Source: Scatomorpha sp040765295 (GTDB lineage: Bacteria; Bacillota; Clostridia; Oscillospirales; Oscillospiraceae). Taken from it: a stretch of 64,000 bases of DNA. A model generated the notes under the pieces. That model worked only from the letters and a program-made list of their open reading frames with translations. It did not search any database and was not told the origin of the DNA. The translations under genes were made by a program, and so were the position numbers. Shown in pieces: positions 31,258 through 39,313 of this stretch; position 1 is the first letter of the stretch, and the number at the start of each line of letters is the position of its first letter. Location of the stretch: positions 1,488,001 to 1,552,000 of the forward strand of contig JAXGSB010000001.1 of the NCBI GenBank assembly GCA_040765295.1, given 5' to 3'.

Positions 31258-32389
31258 ATCCTGTTCTTATCAGAGTTTCGCTCGCCTCTTTTAGCTTATC
31301 GGTGAAAAAGCTTATCTCCTCGGGCGTGTTATATATCGAAAGTCCGACTCTGATTGCCGAATCTATGTATCGGCTGCTCATCTTCATGGCCTCAAGCACA
31401 TGACTGCGCCCTCCCCTGCTGCAGGCAGAGCTTTTGGAGACATAAATTTCGTTTGCCTCGAGAAAGTTCATGATGACTTCACTGCGAATTCCGGGGACGG
31501 AGAGCGAAATTATATGGGGTGCGGCGCTCTTAACAATCTCTGCGCCCTTTAGCTTTTTGAAAAGTTCATCTATAAGCCGATTTTTGAGCTCCTGCATTTT
31601 AGATATGTTGGCGCCCAGAGATGCACTCTGCTCGCTCACAGCCTCGGCAAAGGCCGCAATCTGGGGCAGGGGCTCGGTGCCCGAGCGCAAACCCAGCTCT
31701 TGTCCTCCGCCGAAGAGAAGGGGCTTAAGCCTGATTCCTTTTTTGATATAGAGGGCTCCGATGCCCTTGGGAGCATGCAGCTTATGCCCTGAAATGCTGA
31801 GCAAGTCCACTCCCAAATCTTTAACTTTGAAATCCTGCTTTAAAAAGCCCTGAACCGCATCGCAGTGAAAAATTAAATCGGAATTTATTTTCTTTGATTC
31901 TTTACACAAATTTTTTATATCATTTACAGCTCCGGTCTCATTATTTACGAGCATAAAGGATAGAACTGTGGTATCATGTCGAAGGGCATTTGTGAGCTTG
32001 TTTACATCGATAACGCCCGACTTTTCCGGCTCAATGAGCTCAATCTCGAAGCCCCTATCGCCCAGTTCTTTGAGGGCGCTCAGAACGGCCGGATGCTCTG
32101 TTTTTGAGCTGATGATGTGCCTGCCGCGGCGCCTGTTCTGCTCTGCCGCGGAAAAAAGCGCCCAGTTATCCGCCTCGCTTCCACCCGAGGTAAAATAGAG
32201 CTCATCACTCTCGCAGCCCAAGGCGGAGGCAGTTTTTGTTCTGGAATCATCCAAAAGTTTTTTTGCCTCTCTCCCCTTTTTGTGAGTGGAAGACGGGTTG
32301 CCGTAGTATTCTCTTATCGTTTCAAGAAGCTTTTCCGCCGCTCTTTCCGAGCACTTTGTTGTGGCGGCATTGTCCAGGTAAACTTGCAA
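31256..32389 (-). CDS. Cysteine desulfurase (NifS/IscS family)
   Basis: A 377-aa PLP enzyme that removes sulfur from cysteine as a persulfide for Fe-S clusters or tRNA thiolation. The N-terminus YLDNAATTKCSERAAE is typical. FTSGGSEADNWAL follows, the PLP lysine lies in SGHKLHAPKGIGALYI, and the catalytic cysteine loop is SSACSRGGRSHVLEAM. It starts with TTG, placed after AAGGTGAT. It is divergent from mtaB, a radical methylthiotransferase that consumes sulfur, with only about 40 bp between, which suggests a functional link. No iscU or thiI gene is adjacent, so nifS versus iscS cannot be decided. Confidence 0.93.
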   Translation of the reverse strand: MQVYLDNAATTKCSERAAEKLLETIREYYGNPSSTHKKGREAKKLLDDSRTKTASALGCESDELYFTSGGSEADNWALFSAAEQNRRRGRHIISSKTEHPAVLSALKELGDRGFEIELIEPEKSGVIDVNKLTNALRHDTTVLSFMLVNNETGAVNDIKNLCKESKKINSDLIFHCDAVQGFLKQDFKVKDLGVDLLSISGHKLHAPKGIGALYIKKGIRLKPLLFGGGQELGLRSGTEPLPQIAAFAEAVSEQSASLGANISKMQELKNRLIDELFKKLKGAEIVKSAAPHIISLSVPGIRSEVIMNFLEANEIYVSKSSACSRGGRSHVLEAMKMSSRYIDSAIRVGLSIYNTPEEISFFTDKLKEASETLIRTG

Positions 32390-32428
32390 AACATCACCTT
32401 AGTAAAATAAATGAACTTGAAGGGTTTT

Positions 32429-33715
32429 ATGAAGTACATTATAGACACTCTCGGCTGTAAGGTCAATCAATTCGAAACCGCCGCCCTCGAACGTCTTTTG
32501 AGTGATGAGGGCTTTAAAAAGGCCTGCAAGGGAGAAGCTCCCGATATTTTTATAGTAAACAGCTGCGCAGTGACGGCCGAGAGCGTGCGCAAATCTTCGC
32601 AGGCTTTCAGACGGCTTAAGAAAAGCTGTCCCGATGCCGCATCTGTTCTTACAGGCTGTTTTCCGCAGACAGAGCCTAAGAGAGCCGAGGCTTTAGGGGC
32701 GGATATTGTCTGCGGCACCTCGGAGAGAGGAAAAATCCCCGGCCTTATTGCAGAATTTCTTAAAACCCGCTCACGGCAGACCCTCATAGCAAATCTCGGA
32801 GAAAAGCGAGAGATTGAGGAGCTTCCGGCAGAGGGCTATGACTCTCACGCAAGAGCCTATCTCAAGGTTGAAGACGGCTGCCAGAACTTTTGCACATACT
32901 GCATCATCCCCTTTGCCAGAGGCCCGGTGCGCTCTCTTGAGCCCGAAAAGGCCGCCCGAGCCGCCGCAAAATTTTATGATAAGGGCTATTTGGAGCTTGT
33001 CCTCACGGGGATAGAGCTTTCATCCTACGGGCAGGACTTGAGTCCAAAAAGAAGCCTTGCTGAACTTCTAAGCGAAATTCACAAAGCTGCGCCCGAGCTC
33101 AGGCTGAGGCTCGGCTCTTTGGAGGCCAGCATAATTGATGAGGAATTTTGCAAGAAGCTCTCTGAGATTCCCTCGCTCTGCGAGCACTTTCATCTCTCGC
33201 TACAGTCGGGCTCGGACTCTATTCTTGAGGCTATGGGCAGAAAATACAGCGCTGAGCGCTTTTATAAGGCTGCAGAGCTTCTTAGAAAATATTTCCCCAA
33301 TGCGGCTTTAACAGCCGACCTGATCTGCGGTTTTCCGGGCGAGGGAGAAGAGGAGCACCGCGAAGCTCTTGACTTTATAAAGAAGTGCCGCTTTTACGAC
33401 ATGCACATTTTCCCCTACTCCAAACGCAAATACACGAAGGCTGAGAAGATGCAGGGGCAAAACACAAAAGCCGTGAAAATGCGCAGGGTGCGCGAGGCGA
33501 GGGCTCTGGCCGATGAGATGAAGGCCGAATATCTCAGAGCTCAGGTAGGCCGAGACTTGGAGGTTGTTTTTGAGACTGAGGGGGACGGATATTCGTTTGG
33601 TCACAGCTCTAATTACTGTCCGGTTGAGGTTGAGGCCACGGGCTTGAGACATTCTTGTAGAAAAGTCCATATTCAGTCTGTTTTGAATGATAAGCTTTAT
33701 GGTATTTTGCTTTGA
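32429..33715 (+). CDS. mtaB: tRNA t6A37 methylthiotransferase MtaB
   Basis: A 428-aa radical-SAM enzyme of the MiaB/RimO family that adds a methylthio group to t6A37 in ANN-decoding tRNAs. The N-terminal UPF0004 domain starts with YIIDTLGCKVNQFET, whose Cys with those in NSCAVTAESVRKS and LTGCFPQTEP bind the auxiliary cluster. The radical-SAM motif is CQNFCTYC. The C-terminal TRAM domain is short. The TLGCKVNQ start is diagnostic of MtaB over MiaB. I take ATG at 32429 because the family begins three or four residues before TLGCK; an upstream in-frame ATG is possible. It may supply sulfur chemistry together with the divergent desulfurase. Confidence 0.92.
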   Translation: MKYIIDTLGCKVNQFETAALERLLSDEGFKKACKGEAPDIFIVNSCAVTAESVRKSSQAFRRLKKSCPDAASVLTGCFPQTEPKRAEALGADIVCGTSERGKIPGLIAEFLKTRSRQTLIANLGEKREIEELPAEGYDSHARAYLKVEDGCQNFCTYCIIPFARGPVRSLEPEKAARAAAKFYDKGYLELVLTGIELSSYGQDLSPKRSLAELLSEIHKAAPELRLRLGSLEASIIDEEFCKKLSEIPSLCEHFHLSLQSGSDSILEAMGRKYSAERFYKAAELLRKYFPNAALTADLICGFPGEGEEEHREALDFIKKCRFYDMHIFPYSKRKYTKAEKMQGQNTKAVKMRRVREARALADEMKAEYLRAQVGRDLEVVFETEGDGYSFGHSSNYCPVEVEATGLRHSCRKVHIQSVLNDKLYGILL

Positions 33716-33740
33716 CGGAAGAGATAAAAAAAGATATAAT
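33712..33740 (+). promoter_or_regulatory. Predicted promoter of serC-serA
   Basis: TTGACG and a perfect TATAAT are spaced by 17 bases, overlapping the end of mtaB and 39 bp before the serC ATG. Confidence 0.7.
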
Positions 33741-33778
33741 ATTTGAACGATTTATTATTAGATTGCGAGGTTGTTTTT

Positions 33779-34864
33779 ATGACTGACAGAGTATTTAATT
33801 ATTGCGCAGGCCCCTCCACCCTCCCCCTTCCCGTTTTGGAAAAGGCAAAGGCAGAGCTTTTGTCTTGGCGTGGCGAGGGACTTTCGGTCATGGAGATGAA
33901 CCACAGAGGTCCGCTCTTCTCACAGATTCTGGCCGAGGCAAAGGCAGACTTTGCAAAATTGCTCTCTATACCCGACACACATGCCATTCTCTTTATGCAG
34001 GGCGGCGCCACGGCACAGTTTGCGGCGGTGCCTATGAATCTCCTGGGAGATAAGGGAAAGGCCGACTATATAGTAAGCGGCAACTTCTCGAAGATAGCCG
34101 CGGCCGAGGCCGAGAAATACTGCAAAGTAAACATTATTGCCTCGAGCGCCGACAGGGATTTCACATATATACCGAAGGCCGAGGACTTAAGGCCCGATCC
34201 TGATGCCGCCTATATGCACTACTGCTCCAACAACACGGTTTTCGGTACGGCATTTTCTTACATACCTGAGAGTGGAGACGTGCCGCTTGTTGCGGATATG
34301 AGCTCGGAAATTTTATCAAAGCCCGTCCCGGTTTCACGCTATGGTCTCATCTATGGCGGCGCTCAGAAGAATATCGGCCCTGCGGGAGTCACTTTTTTGA
34401 TTTTGGATAAGAGTCTCCTCGGAAAAGCGATGGACATTACGCCCACACAGCTCAACTACAGTTTAACCGAGGAAAAAGACTCTCTTTGGAATACTCCCCC
34501 TACTTTCAGCATCTACATGCTGGGGCTCACTCTCAAGTGGCTCATAGCCGAGGGCGGCGTTGAGGAGATGGCAAAGCGCAAGAAAGAGAGAGGCCGAGTT
34601 ATTTATGATCTTATTGACAATTCCACCTTCTATACTCCGAGAGCCGAGGTCTCTGCGCGTTCGGATATGAACATCTGTTTCAAAACTCCTTCGGCAGAGC
34701 TGGATCAGCTTTTTATAAAGACGGCCAGAGCCAAGGGGCTCTTTAATCTCCACGGTCACAAGGTGGCCGGCGGCTTGAGAGCCTCGCTCTACAACGCCAT
34801 GACCATGGAGGGAACCTACGCACTGGCAGAATTTATGAAGGAGTTTGAGAGAGAGAATGTATAG
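33779..34864 (+). CDS. serC: Phosphoserine aminotransferase
   Basis: A 361-aa PLP aminotransferase that converts 3-phosphohydroxypyruvate and glutamate to phosphoserine in serine synthesis. It opens with RVFNYCAGPSTLPLPVLEKA and contains MQGGATAQFAAVPMNL, the PLP lysine in YGGAQKNIGPAGVTF, and the C-terminal NLHGHKVAGGLRASLYNAM typical of SerC. The start is ATG at 33779, eight bases after GAGG. An upstream in-frame ATG lies within the untranslated leader. serA overlaps the last 8 bp in another frame, so the two are translationally coupled. Confidence 0.96.
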   Translation: MTDRVFNYCAGPSTLPLPVLEKAKAELLSWRGEGLSVMEMNHRGPLFSQILAEAKADFAKLLSIPDTHAILFMQGGATAQFAAVPMNLLGDKGKADYIVSGNFSKIAAAEAEKYCKVNIIASSADRDFTYIPKAEDLRPDPDAAYMHYCSNNTVFGTAFSYIPESGDVPLVADMSSEILSKPVPVSRYGLIYGGAQKNIGPAGVTFLILDKSLLGKAMDITPTQLNYSLTEEKDSLWNTPPTFSIYMLGLTLKWLIAEGGVEEMAKRKKERGRVIYDLIDNSTFYTPRAEVSARSDMNICFKTPSAELDQLFIKTARAKGLFNLHGHKVAGGLRASLYNAMTMEGTYALAEFMKEFERENV

Positions 34865-36020
34865 AGTAAAAACAATGAACTCCATAGCGGAGCTCGGAAC
34901 CGACTATCTTATTGAAAACGGCTGCGAGGTCGGCGAAGATGTGGAAAATCCGCACGCGCTTTTAATCCGCTCTGCGGACATACACAAGCTCGACTTCGGT
35001 GAAGATTTGCTCTGTATAGGCAGGGCAGGCTCGGGTACAAACAACATCCCCATCAGCAGATGTACAGAAAACGGCATAGCAGTATTCAACGCGCCGGGCG
35101 CCAATGCCGAGGCCGTCAAGGAGCTCACTATCTGCTCGCTGGTGATGTCCTCGAGAGATGTGCTTGGAAGCATAGATTGGACCCGCTCTATCGCAGACCG
35201 CGGAGATGAAATCCCCGAGCTGGTGGAAAAAAGCAAGTCCTCCTTCACCGGTCCCGAGCTCTATGGAAAGACGCTCGGAGTTATCGGTCTGGGCGCTACA
35301 GGAGCTCTTATAGCCAACGCTGCGAGAGATTTGGGCATGGTGGTCTATGGCTATGACCCCTTCATATCCGTACACTCCGCCTGGAGACTTGAGCGTGAGG
35401 TGAGGTATTCCGAGAGTCTTCCGCAGATTCTCAAGATAAGCGATTACATAAGTCTCAATGTCCCATATACCAAGAAGACTCATCACATGATAGACAGAGA
35501 AGCGCTGCAGCAGATGAAGGACGGGGTGAGAATTATCAACGAGTCGAGGGCGGAAGTCGTTGACGACGACGCAATGATAGAGGCCCTTGACCGCGGAAAG
35601 GTCTTCAAATACGTCACGGACTTTCCGAATGCAAAGATTCTATCCGCTCCCAATGTTATAGCCATGCCGCACATTGGAGCCTCTACTCCGGAAAGCGAGG
35701 AGAAATGCGCCCTCATGGCAGCTCGCTCTATTTATGAATATCTGGTGAACGGAAACATAAAAAATTCGGTCAACTTCCCTGACGCCTTTCTGGACCGCGA
35801 GGGAAAGTGCAGGCTCTGCATCTTCCACAAAAATGTGCCGAACATGATAAACAGCTTTCTTGACTATGTAAGCGAAAGAAACATAAACGTCGAAAATCTA
35901 ATCAACAAGGCCTCGGGCAGCGAAGCCTATACTATTATGGACCTCGGCTGTCATATAGGAGATGATGTCGTCGAAAGCATCGCCTCGGACAGGAATGTTA
36001 TTCGCATAAGAAAACTTTAA
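34857..36020 (+). CDS. serA: D-3-phosphoglycerate dehydrogenase
   Basis: A 387-aa NAD-dependent dehydrogenase, the first enzyme of the phosphorylated serine pathway. The nucleotide-binding motif is LGVIGLGATGALIANAARDLGM. The catalytic triad Arg, Glu and His falls in INESRAEVVDDD and PHIGASTPESEEKC. The C-terminal 75 residues are an ACT domain (RLCIFHKNVPNMINSFLDYVSERNINVENLI) that probably senses serine. It is the short type without the intervening domain, common in Clostridia. The ATG is embedded in the end of serC. Confidence 0.94.
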   Translation: MYRVKTMNSIAELGTDYLIENGCEVGEDVENPHALLIRSADIHKLDFGEDLLCIGRAGSGTNNIPISRCTENGIAVFNAPGANAEAVKELTICSLVMSSRDVLGSIDWTRSIADRGDEIPELVEKSKSSFTGPELYGKTLGVIGLGATGALIANAARDLGMVVYGYDPFISVHSAWRLEREVRYSESLPQILKISDYISLNVPYTKKTHHMIDREALQQMKDGVRIINESRAEVVDDDAMIEALDRGKVFKYVTDFPNAKILSAPNVIAMPHIGASTPESEEKCALMAARSIYEYLVNGNIKNSVNFPDAFLDREGKCRLCIFHKNVPNMINSFLDYVSERNINVENLINKASGSEAYTIMDLGCHIGDDVVESIASDRNVIRIRKL

Positions 36021-36036
36021 TTTAGGAGCGGCAATT

Positions 36037-38499
36037 TTGCTTATAGGCGAGCTGAAAGCTCTATTTAAAAGGGAAAATAAGGCTCCCAAGACCGTAAGGA
36101 CAGAAGTGCCTGTCTTCAGGGCTAAGGCAAGCTATGGACTAACCGCTGCACAGGTGAGTGAGAGGTTTGATGCCGGCTGGGCAAACACACCGGTAGAACC
36201 TCCGGGTAAAACTGTCGGCCAGATTGTGTCGGACAATGTTTTCACCTACTTTAACATGATTTTCATGATACTTGCCCTCTGTGTCATAGCGGTAGGTTCT
36301 TGGCAGAATCTTATGTTCATGTTTGTCGTCATAGTCAACACTGTGATAGGTATTGCCCAGGAGCTAAAGGCCAAGATAACTCTTGATAAGCTTATACTGC
36401 TGAGCGAGCCGAACTGTACTGTAATCAGGAGCGGTCGAGAACAGACGATAGCTGTGAGCGATGCTGTAAGGGACGACATAGTTCTTTTCAGCGCCGGAAA
36501 CGAAATCTTTGCCGATGCCGTTGTTGTTGAGGGGAGCTGCGCCGCAAACGAGGCTCTTATAACGGGCGAGGCTCATGACGAGGAGAAAACCCCCGGAGAC
36601 AGCCTGCTCTCGGGAAGCTTTTTGGCTGCGGGAAGCTGTTTGGCAAGGCTCACTCATGTTGGCGCCGATTCCTATGCATCACAGCTGACAATCAAGGCCA
36701 GAGAACAAAAGCCGCCCCAGGAATCCGAGATGATGCGCTCGCTCGGAAAGTTGGTAAAAGTAATAGGCATTCTTATCATTCCCCTTGGACTGCTCATGGC
36801 CTTTAAGGAAATTTATATTCTGGAAGCGAGTGTAAAGGACGGGATTTTGGCCACGGTCGCATCCTTGGTCGGAATGATACCCGAGGGCCTTTACCTCCTC
36901 ACCACGCTGGCTCTCCTTGCCGGAGTTTTGAGGCTCTCGAAGCAAAAGACACTTGTAAAAGAGGTAGCCACTATAGAATCTCTGGCGAGAGCGGATGTGC
37001 TCTGCGTCGACAAGACGGGCACCATAACCTCTGAGGAAATGCAGGTGGAGGAGCTGGTCCCGCTTTGTCCGGAGAGATATAACTCTGACGACCTCGCTCT
37101 TGTTATACAGGAGTATCTGGCCTCACAAAAAGCCGATAACGCCACTCTTAAAGCAGTAAGAGACCACTTCGGCTCGAAAGGCGACAGAATTCCGCAGAAA
37201 ATTCTGTCCTTTTCTTCGAGCCGCAAATACGGCGCTGTCTCGTTTTTTGACGATGAGAGCTATGTTTTGGGCGCTCCCGATGTAATTTTGGCTGAGAGAT
37301 ACTATGAAGTTCAAGACCTTGTTGAGGAGAGCTTGGAACACGGAAACAGAATTCTTCTCCTGTCTCACTACGATCGAAAATTAGGCGAAGGCGGACTCGA
37401 GAGCGAAGGGCTTCTTCCCCTTGCCCTCATAGCTCTTAAAAACAAAATCAGACCCGCAGCAGCAGAAACCTTCAGCTTTTTTAGAGACGAGGGTGTCGAT
37501 ATAAAGGTAATTTCCGGCGACAATGCTCTTGCGGTTTCGAAGATAGCGGAGTCTGTCGGAATTGAAAATGCCGGAAGATACATAGATGCCCGCAGCTTGA
37601 GCAGCGACGAGGAAATTGAGAGGGCAATACTCAGCCACACGGTCATCGGCAGAGTGAGCCCCGAGCAGAAGCAAAAATTTGTCAAAGCGCTGAAGCGGAA
37701 CGGCCACACCGTAGCCATGACCGGCGACGGAGTAAACGATGTTCTGGCTCTTAAGGAGGCCGATTGCTCAATAGCCATGGCCTCGGGCAGCGATGCCGCC
37801 AGCCGAGTTTCGCATATCGTGCTTTTAAACTCCGACTTTTCCTCTATGCCCCAGGTTGTGGCAGAGGGAAGACGAGTGATAAACAATATCGAGCGGAGCG
37901 CCACTCTCTTCCTGGTGAAAAACATCTTCTCTCTCATACTTGCCATTATAAGCCTTATTTTCACCTTCCAGTATCCCTTTACTCCCGCTCATCTCAGTCT
38001 TGTAAATACTCTGACCATAGGTATACCCGGTTTTTTCTTGGCTATGGAGCCGAATTCCGATATTGTGAGCGGACGGTTTTTGCAAAATGTCATAAGGCGC
38101 GCGCTCCCCGGCGCTCTCTCAAATGTGTTTTTGGTGCTCTTTGTAGTCGCCTTCTTTGCCGTCTTCCCCCTGCAAAGAGATATGGCCGGCACAGTCTGCG
38201 CCTCTTTAATTGCCGCGATCGGCTTCATTATGGTTTATGAAGTCTCGAAGCCTTTGACAAAGCTGAGAAAGCTGATGTTCTTTGTCCTGCTTGTGGGATT
38301 TGTAGTCTCGGCTGTCTTCCTTAAAGATCTCTTCACCTTGGCTGAACTCGATGTCGGCGCTACACTCATATTGATTGTCTTCTTGCTTCTTGCCTTCCCT
38401 GTATTTAAAGCCATGTCTGTTTTACTAAAAAAACTCTACAGCAAGTTCGATGAGCTTCTCGTCAAAGCCAATGCCTTTAAAAATAGAGAAAAGGAATAA
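36037..38499 (+). CDS. Cation-transporting P-type ATPase, CtpE-like
   Basis: An 820-aa ATP-driven cation pump of the HAD superfamily. The N-terminus GLTAAQVSERFDAGWANT and the block DNVFTYFNMIFMILALCVIAVG, then IVNTVIGIAQELKAKITLDKL, resemble mycobacterial CtpE, a calcium-uptake ATPase. The phosphorylation site is DKTGTIT; the hinge is TGDGVNDVLALKEADCSIAM. The actuator loop reads ITGEAHDEEK, with Ala where most P-type ATPases have Ser (TGES). The membrane motif is VGMIPEGLYLLTT. The start is TTG with AGGAGCGG upstream, 16 bp after serA, so it could be read from the ser promoter. Substrate not certain; calcium is a reasonable guess. Confidence 0.88.
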   Translation: MLIGELKALFKRENKAPKTVRTEVPVFRAKASYGLTAAQVSERFDAGWANTPVEPPGKTVGQIVSDNVFTYFNMIFMILALCVIAVGSWQNLMFMFVVIVNTVIGIAQELKAKITLDKLILLSEPNCTVIRSGREQTIAVSDAVRDDIVLFSAGNEIFADAVVVEGSCAANEALITGEAHDEEKTPGDSLLSGSFLAAGSCLARLTHVGADSYASQLTIKAREQKPPQESEMMRSLGKLVKVIGILIIPLGLLMAFKEIYILEASVKDGILATVASLVGMIPEGLYLLTTLALLAGVLRLSKQKTLVKEVATIESLARADVLCVDKTGTITSEEMQVEELVPLCPERYNSDDLALVIQEYLASQKADNATLKAVRDHFGSKGDRIPQKILSFSSSRKYGAVSFFDDESYVLGAPDVILAERYYEVQDLVEESLEHGNRILLLSHYDRKLGEGGLESEGLLPLALIALKNKIRPAAAETFSFFRDEGVDIKVISGDNALAVSKIAESVGIENAGRYIDARSLSSDEEIERAILSHTVIGRVSPEQKQKFVKALKRNGHTVAMTGDGVNDVLALKEADCSIAMASGSDAASRVSHIVLLNSDFSSMPQVVAEGRRVINNIERSATLFLVKNIFSLILAIISLIFTFQYPFTPAHLSLVNTLTIGIPGFFLAMEPNSDIVSGRFLQNVIRRALPGALSNVFLVLFVVAFFAVFPLQRDMAGTVCASLIAAIGFIMVYEVSKPLTKLRKLMFFVLLVGFVVSAVFLKDLFTLAELDVGATLILIVFLLLAFPVFKAMSVLLKKLYSKFDELLVKANAFKNREKE

Positions 38500-38517
38500 G
38501 GCCGGCAGCTTTTTACT

Positions 38518-38545
38518 TTGACAAATCTTATATTTTGTCTATAAT
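38518..38545 (+). promoter_or_regulatory. Predicted promoter of the PAP2 gene
   Basis: TTGACA and TATAAT are both perfect, spaced by 16 bases. The promoter lies inside a longer possible reading of the PAP2 ORF, so it decides in favour of the later ATG. Confidence 0.7.
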
Positions 38546-38612
38546 AGAGCGTGCGGTTTTATGGCCGCTTCGCTCTTTTTATCTTGATGAAAAGGAGAGT
38601 TTTCTTCTAGCT

Positions 38613-39308
38613 ATGAAACTGATAAAAGATTTTATTAAAAACAATAAAGAAGTATATTACATTCTTTTTTTTCCGCTGTATATATTGTCATTTTTCATTA
38701 TAGAATATATAACGCCAACCTCGGGATACTGGGTTACGGACTGCATTTTGGATATCTACATCCCCTTTGTGCCGGAATTCATATTTAGCTACATATTCTG
38801 GTTCCCACTCTTTCCAATCGTCGGCTTTCCCCTTTTATTTAAGGATATCGACGCCTTCTCGCGCTGGATGCGCTATCTGATTTTCTCATTGTCAAGCTGC
38901 ATGATTTTTTATTATTTTGTACCTAACGGTCAACATCTCAGACCCGAAAGCATTGTTGCTGACAGCCTTGCAACAAAATTGCTGACTCTGATATGGTCTG
39001 TCGACACACCTACAAATGTTTTCCCGAGCATGCATGTTGTCGTCTGTATAGGCAATATCTGCGCTATTATAGACAGTAAGGCCGCCTTTAAAAACAGAGC
39101 AATCAGGCTCATTCTGATGATATCGACGGTGCTGTGCGCCTCGTCGACAGTTTTTATAAAGCAGCACGGAATAATGGACACTTTTGGAGCCATTACTCTG
39201 GCCGTGCCGTTTATACTCATAATCTACGGCAAGAGAATCATGGGCGAAAAGAAAAACAGACCTCCGGTTCTCTCTTCCCGTTTTAACCCTGCGGAAGGCC
39301 TTTCCTGA
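38613..39308 (+). CDS. PAP2-superfamily membrane phosphatase
   Basis: A 231-aa integral membrane protein with five or six helices and a type 2 phosphatidic-acid-phosphatase active site on the outer face: NGQHLRPES (motif 1, with the Arg-Pro), FPSMHVV (motif 2, His) and VFIKQHGIMDTFGA (motif 3, His and Asp). Motif 2 has Met in place of the usual Gly of PSGH. Members dephosphorylate lipid phosphates, including undecaprenyl pyrophosphate. The start is ATG at 38613 because the promoter overlaps the upstream in-frame sequence. AAAAGGAGAG lies rather far (13 bases) from it. uvrA starts 5 bp downstream. Confidence 0.82.
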   Translation: MKLIKDFIKNNKEVYYILFFPLYILSFFIIEYITPTSGYWVTDCILDIYIPFVPEFIFSYIFWFPLFPIVGFPLLFKDIDAFSRWMRYLIFSLSSCMIFYYFVPNGQHLRPESIVADSLATKLLTLIWSVDTPTNVFPSMHVVVCIGNICAIIDSKAAFKNRAIRLILMISTVLCASSTVFIKQHGIMDTFGAITLAVPFILIIYGKRIMGEKKNRPPVLSSRFNPAEGLS

Positions 39309-39313
39309 ATTTA

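Noticed and set aside
33716..33778. A T-box or serine-responsive leader before serC
   Set aside because: The leader is only about 35 nt from promoter to start codon and has no T-box motif.
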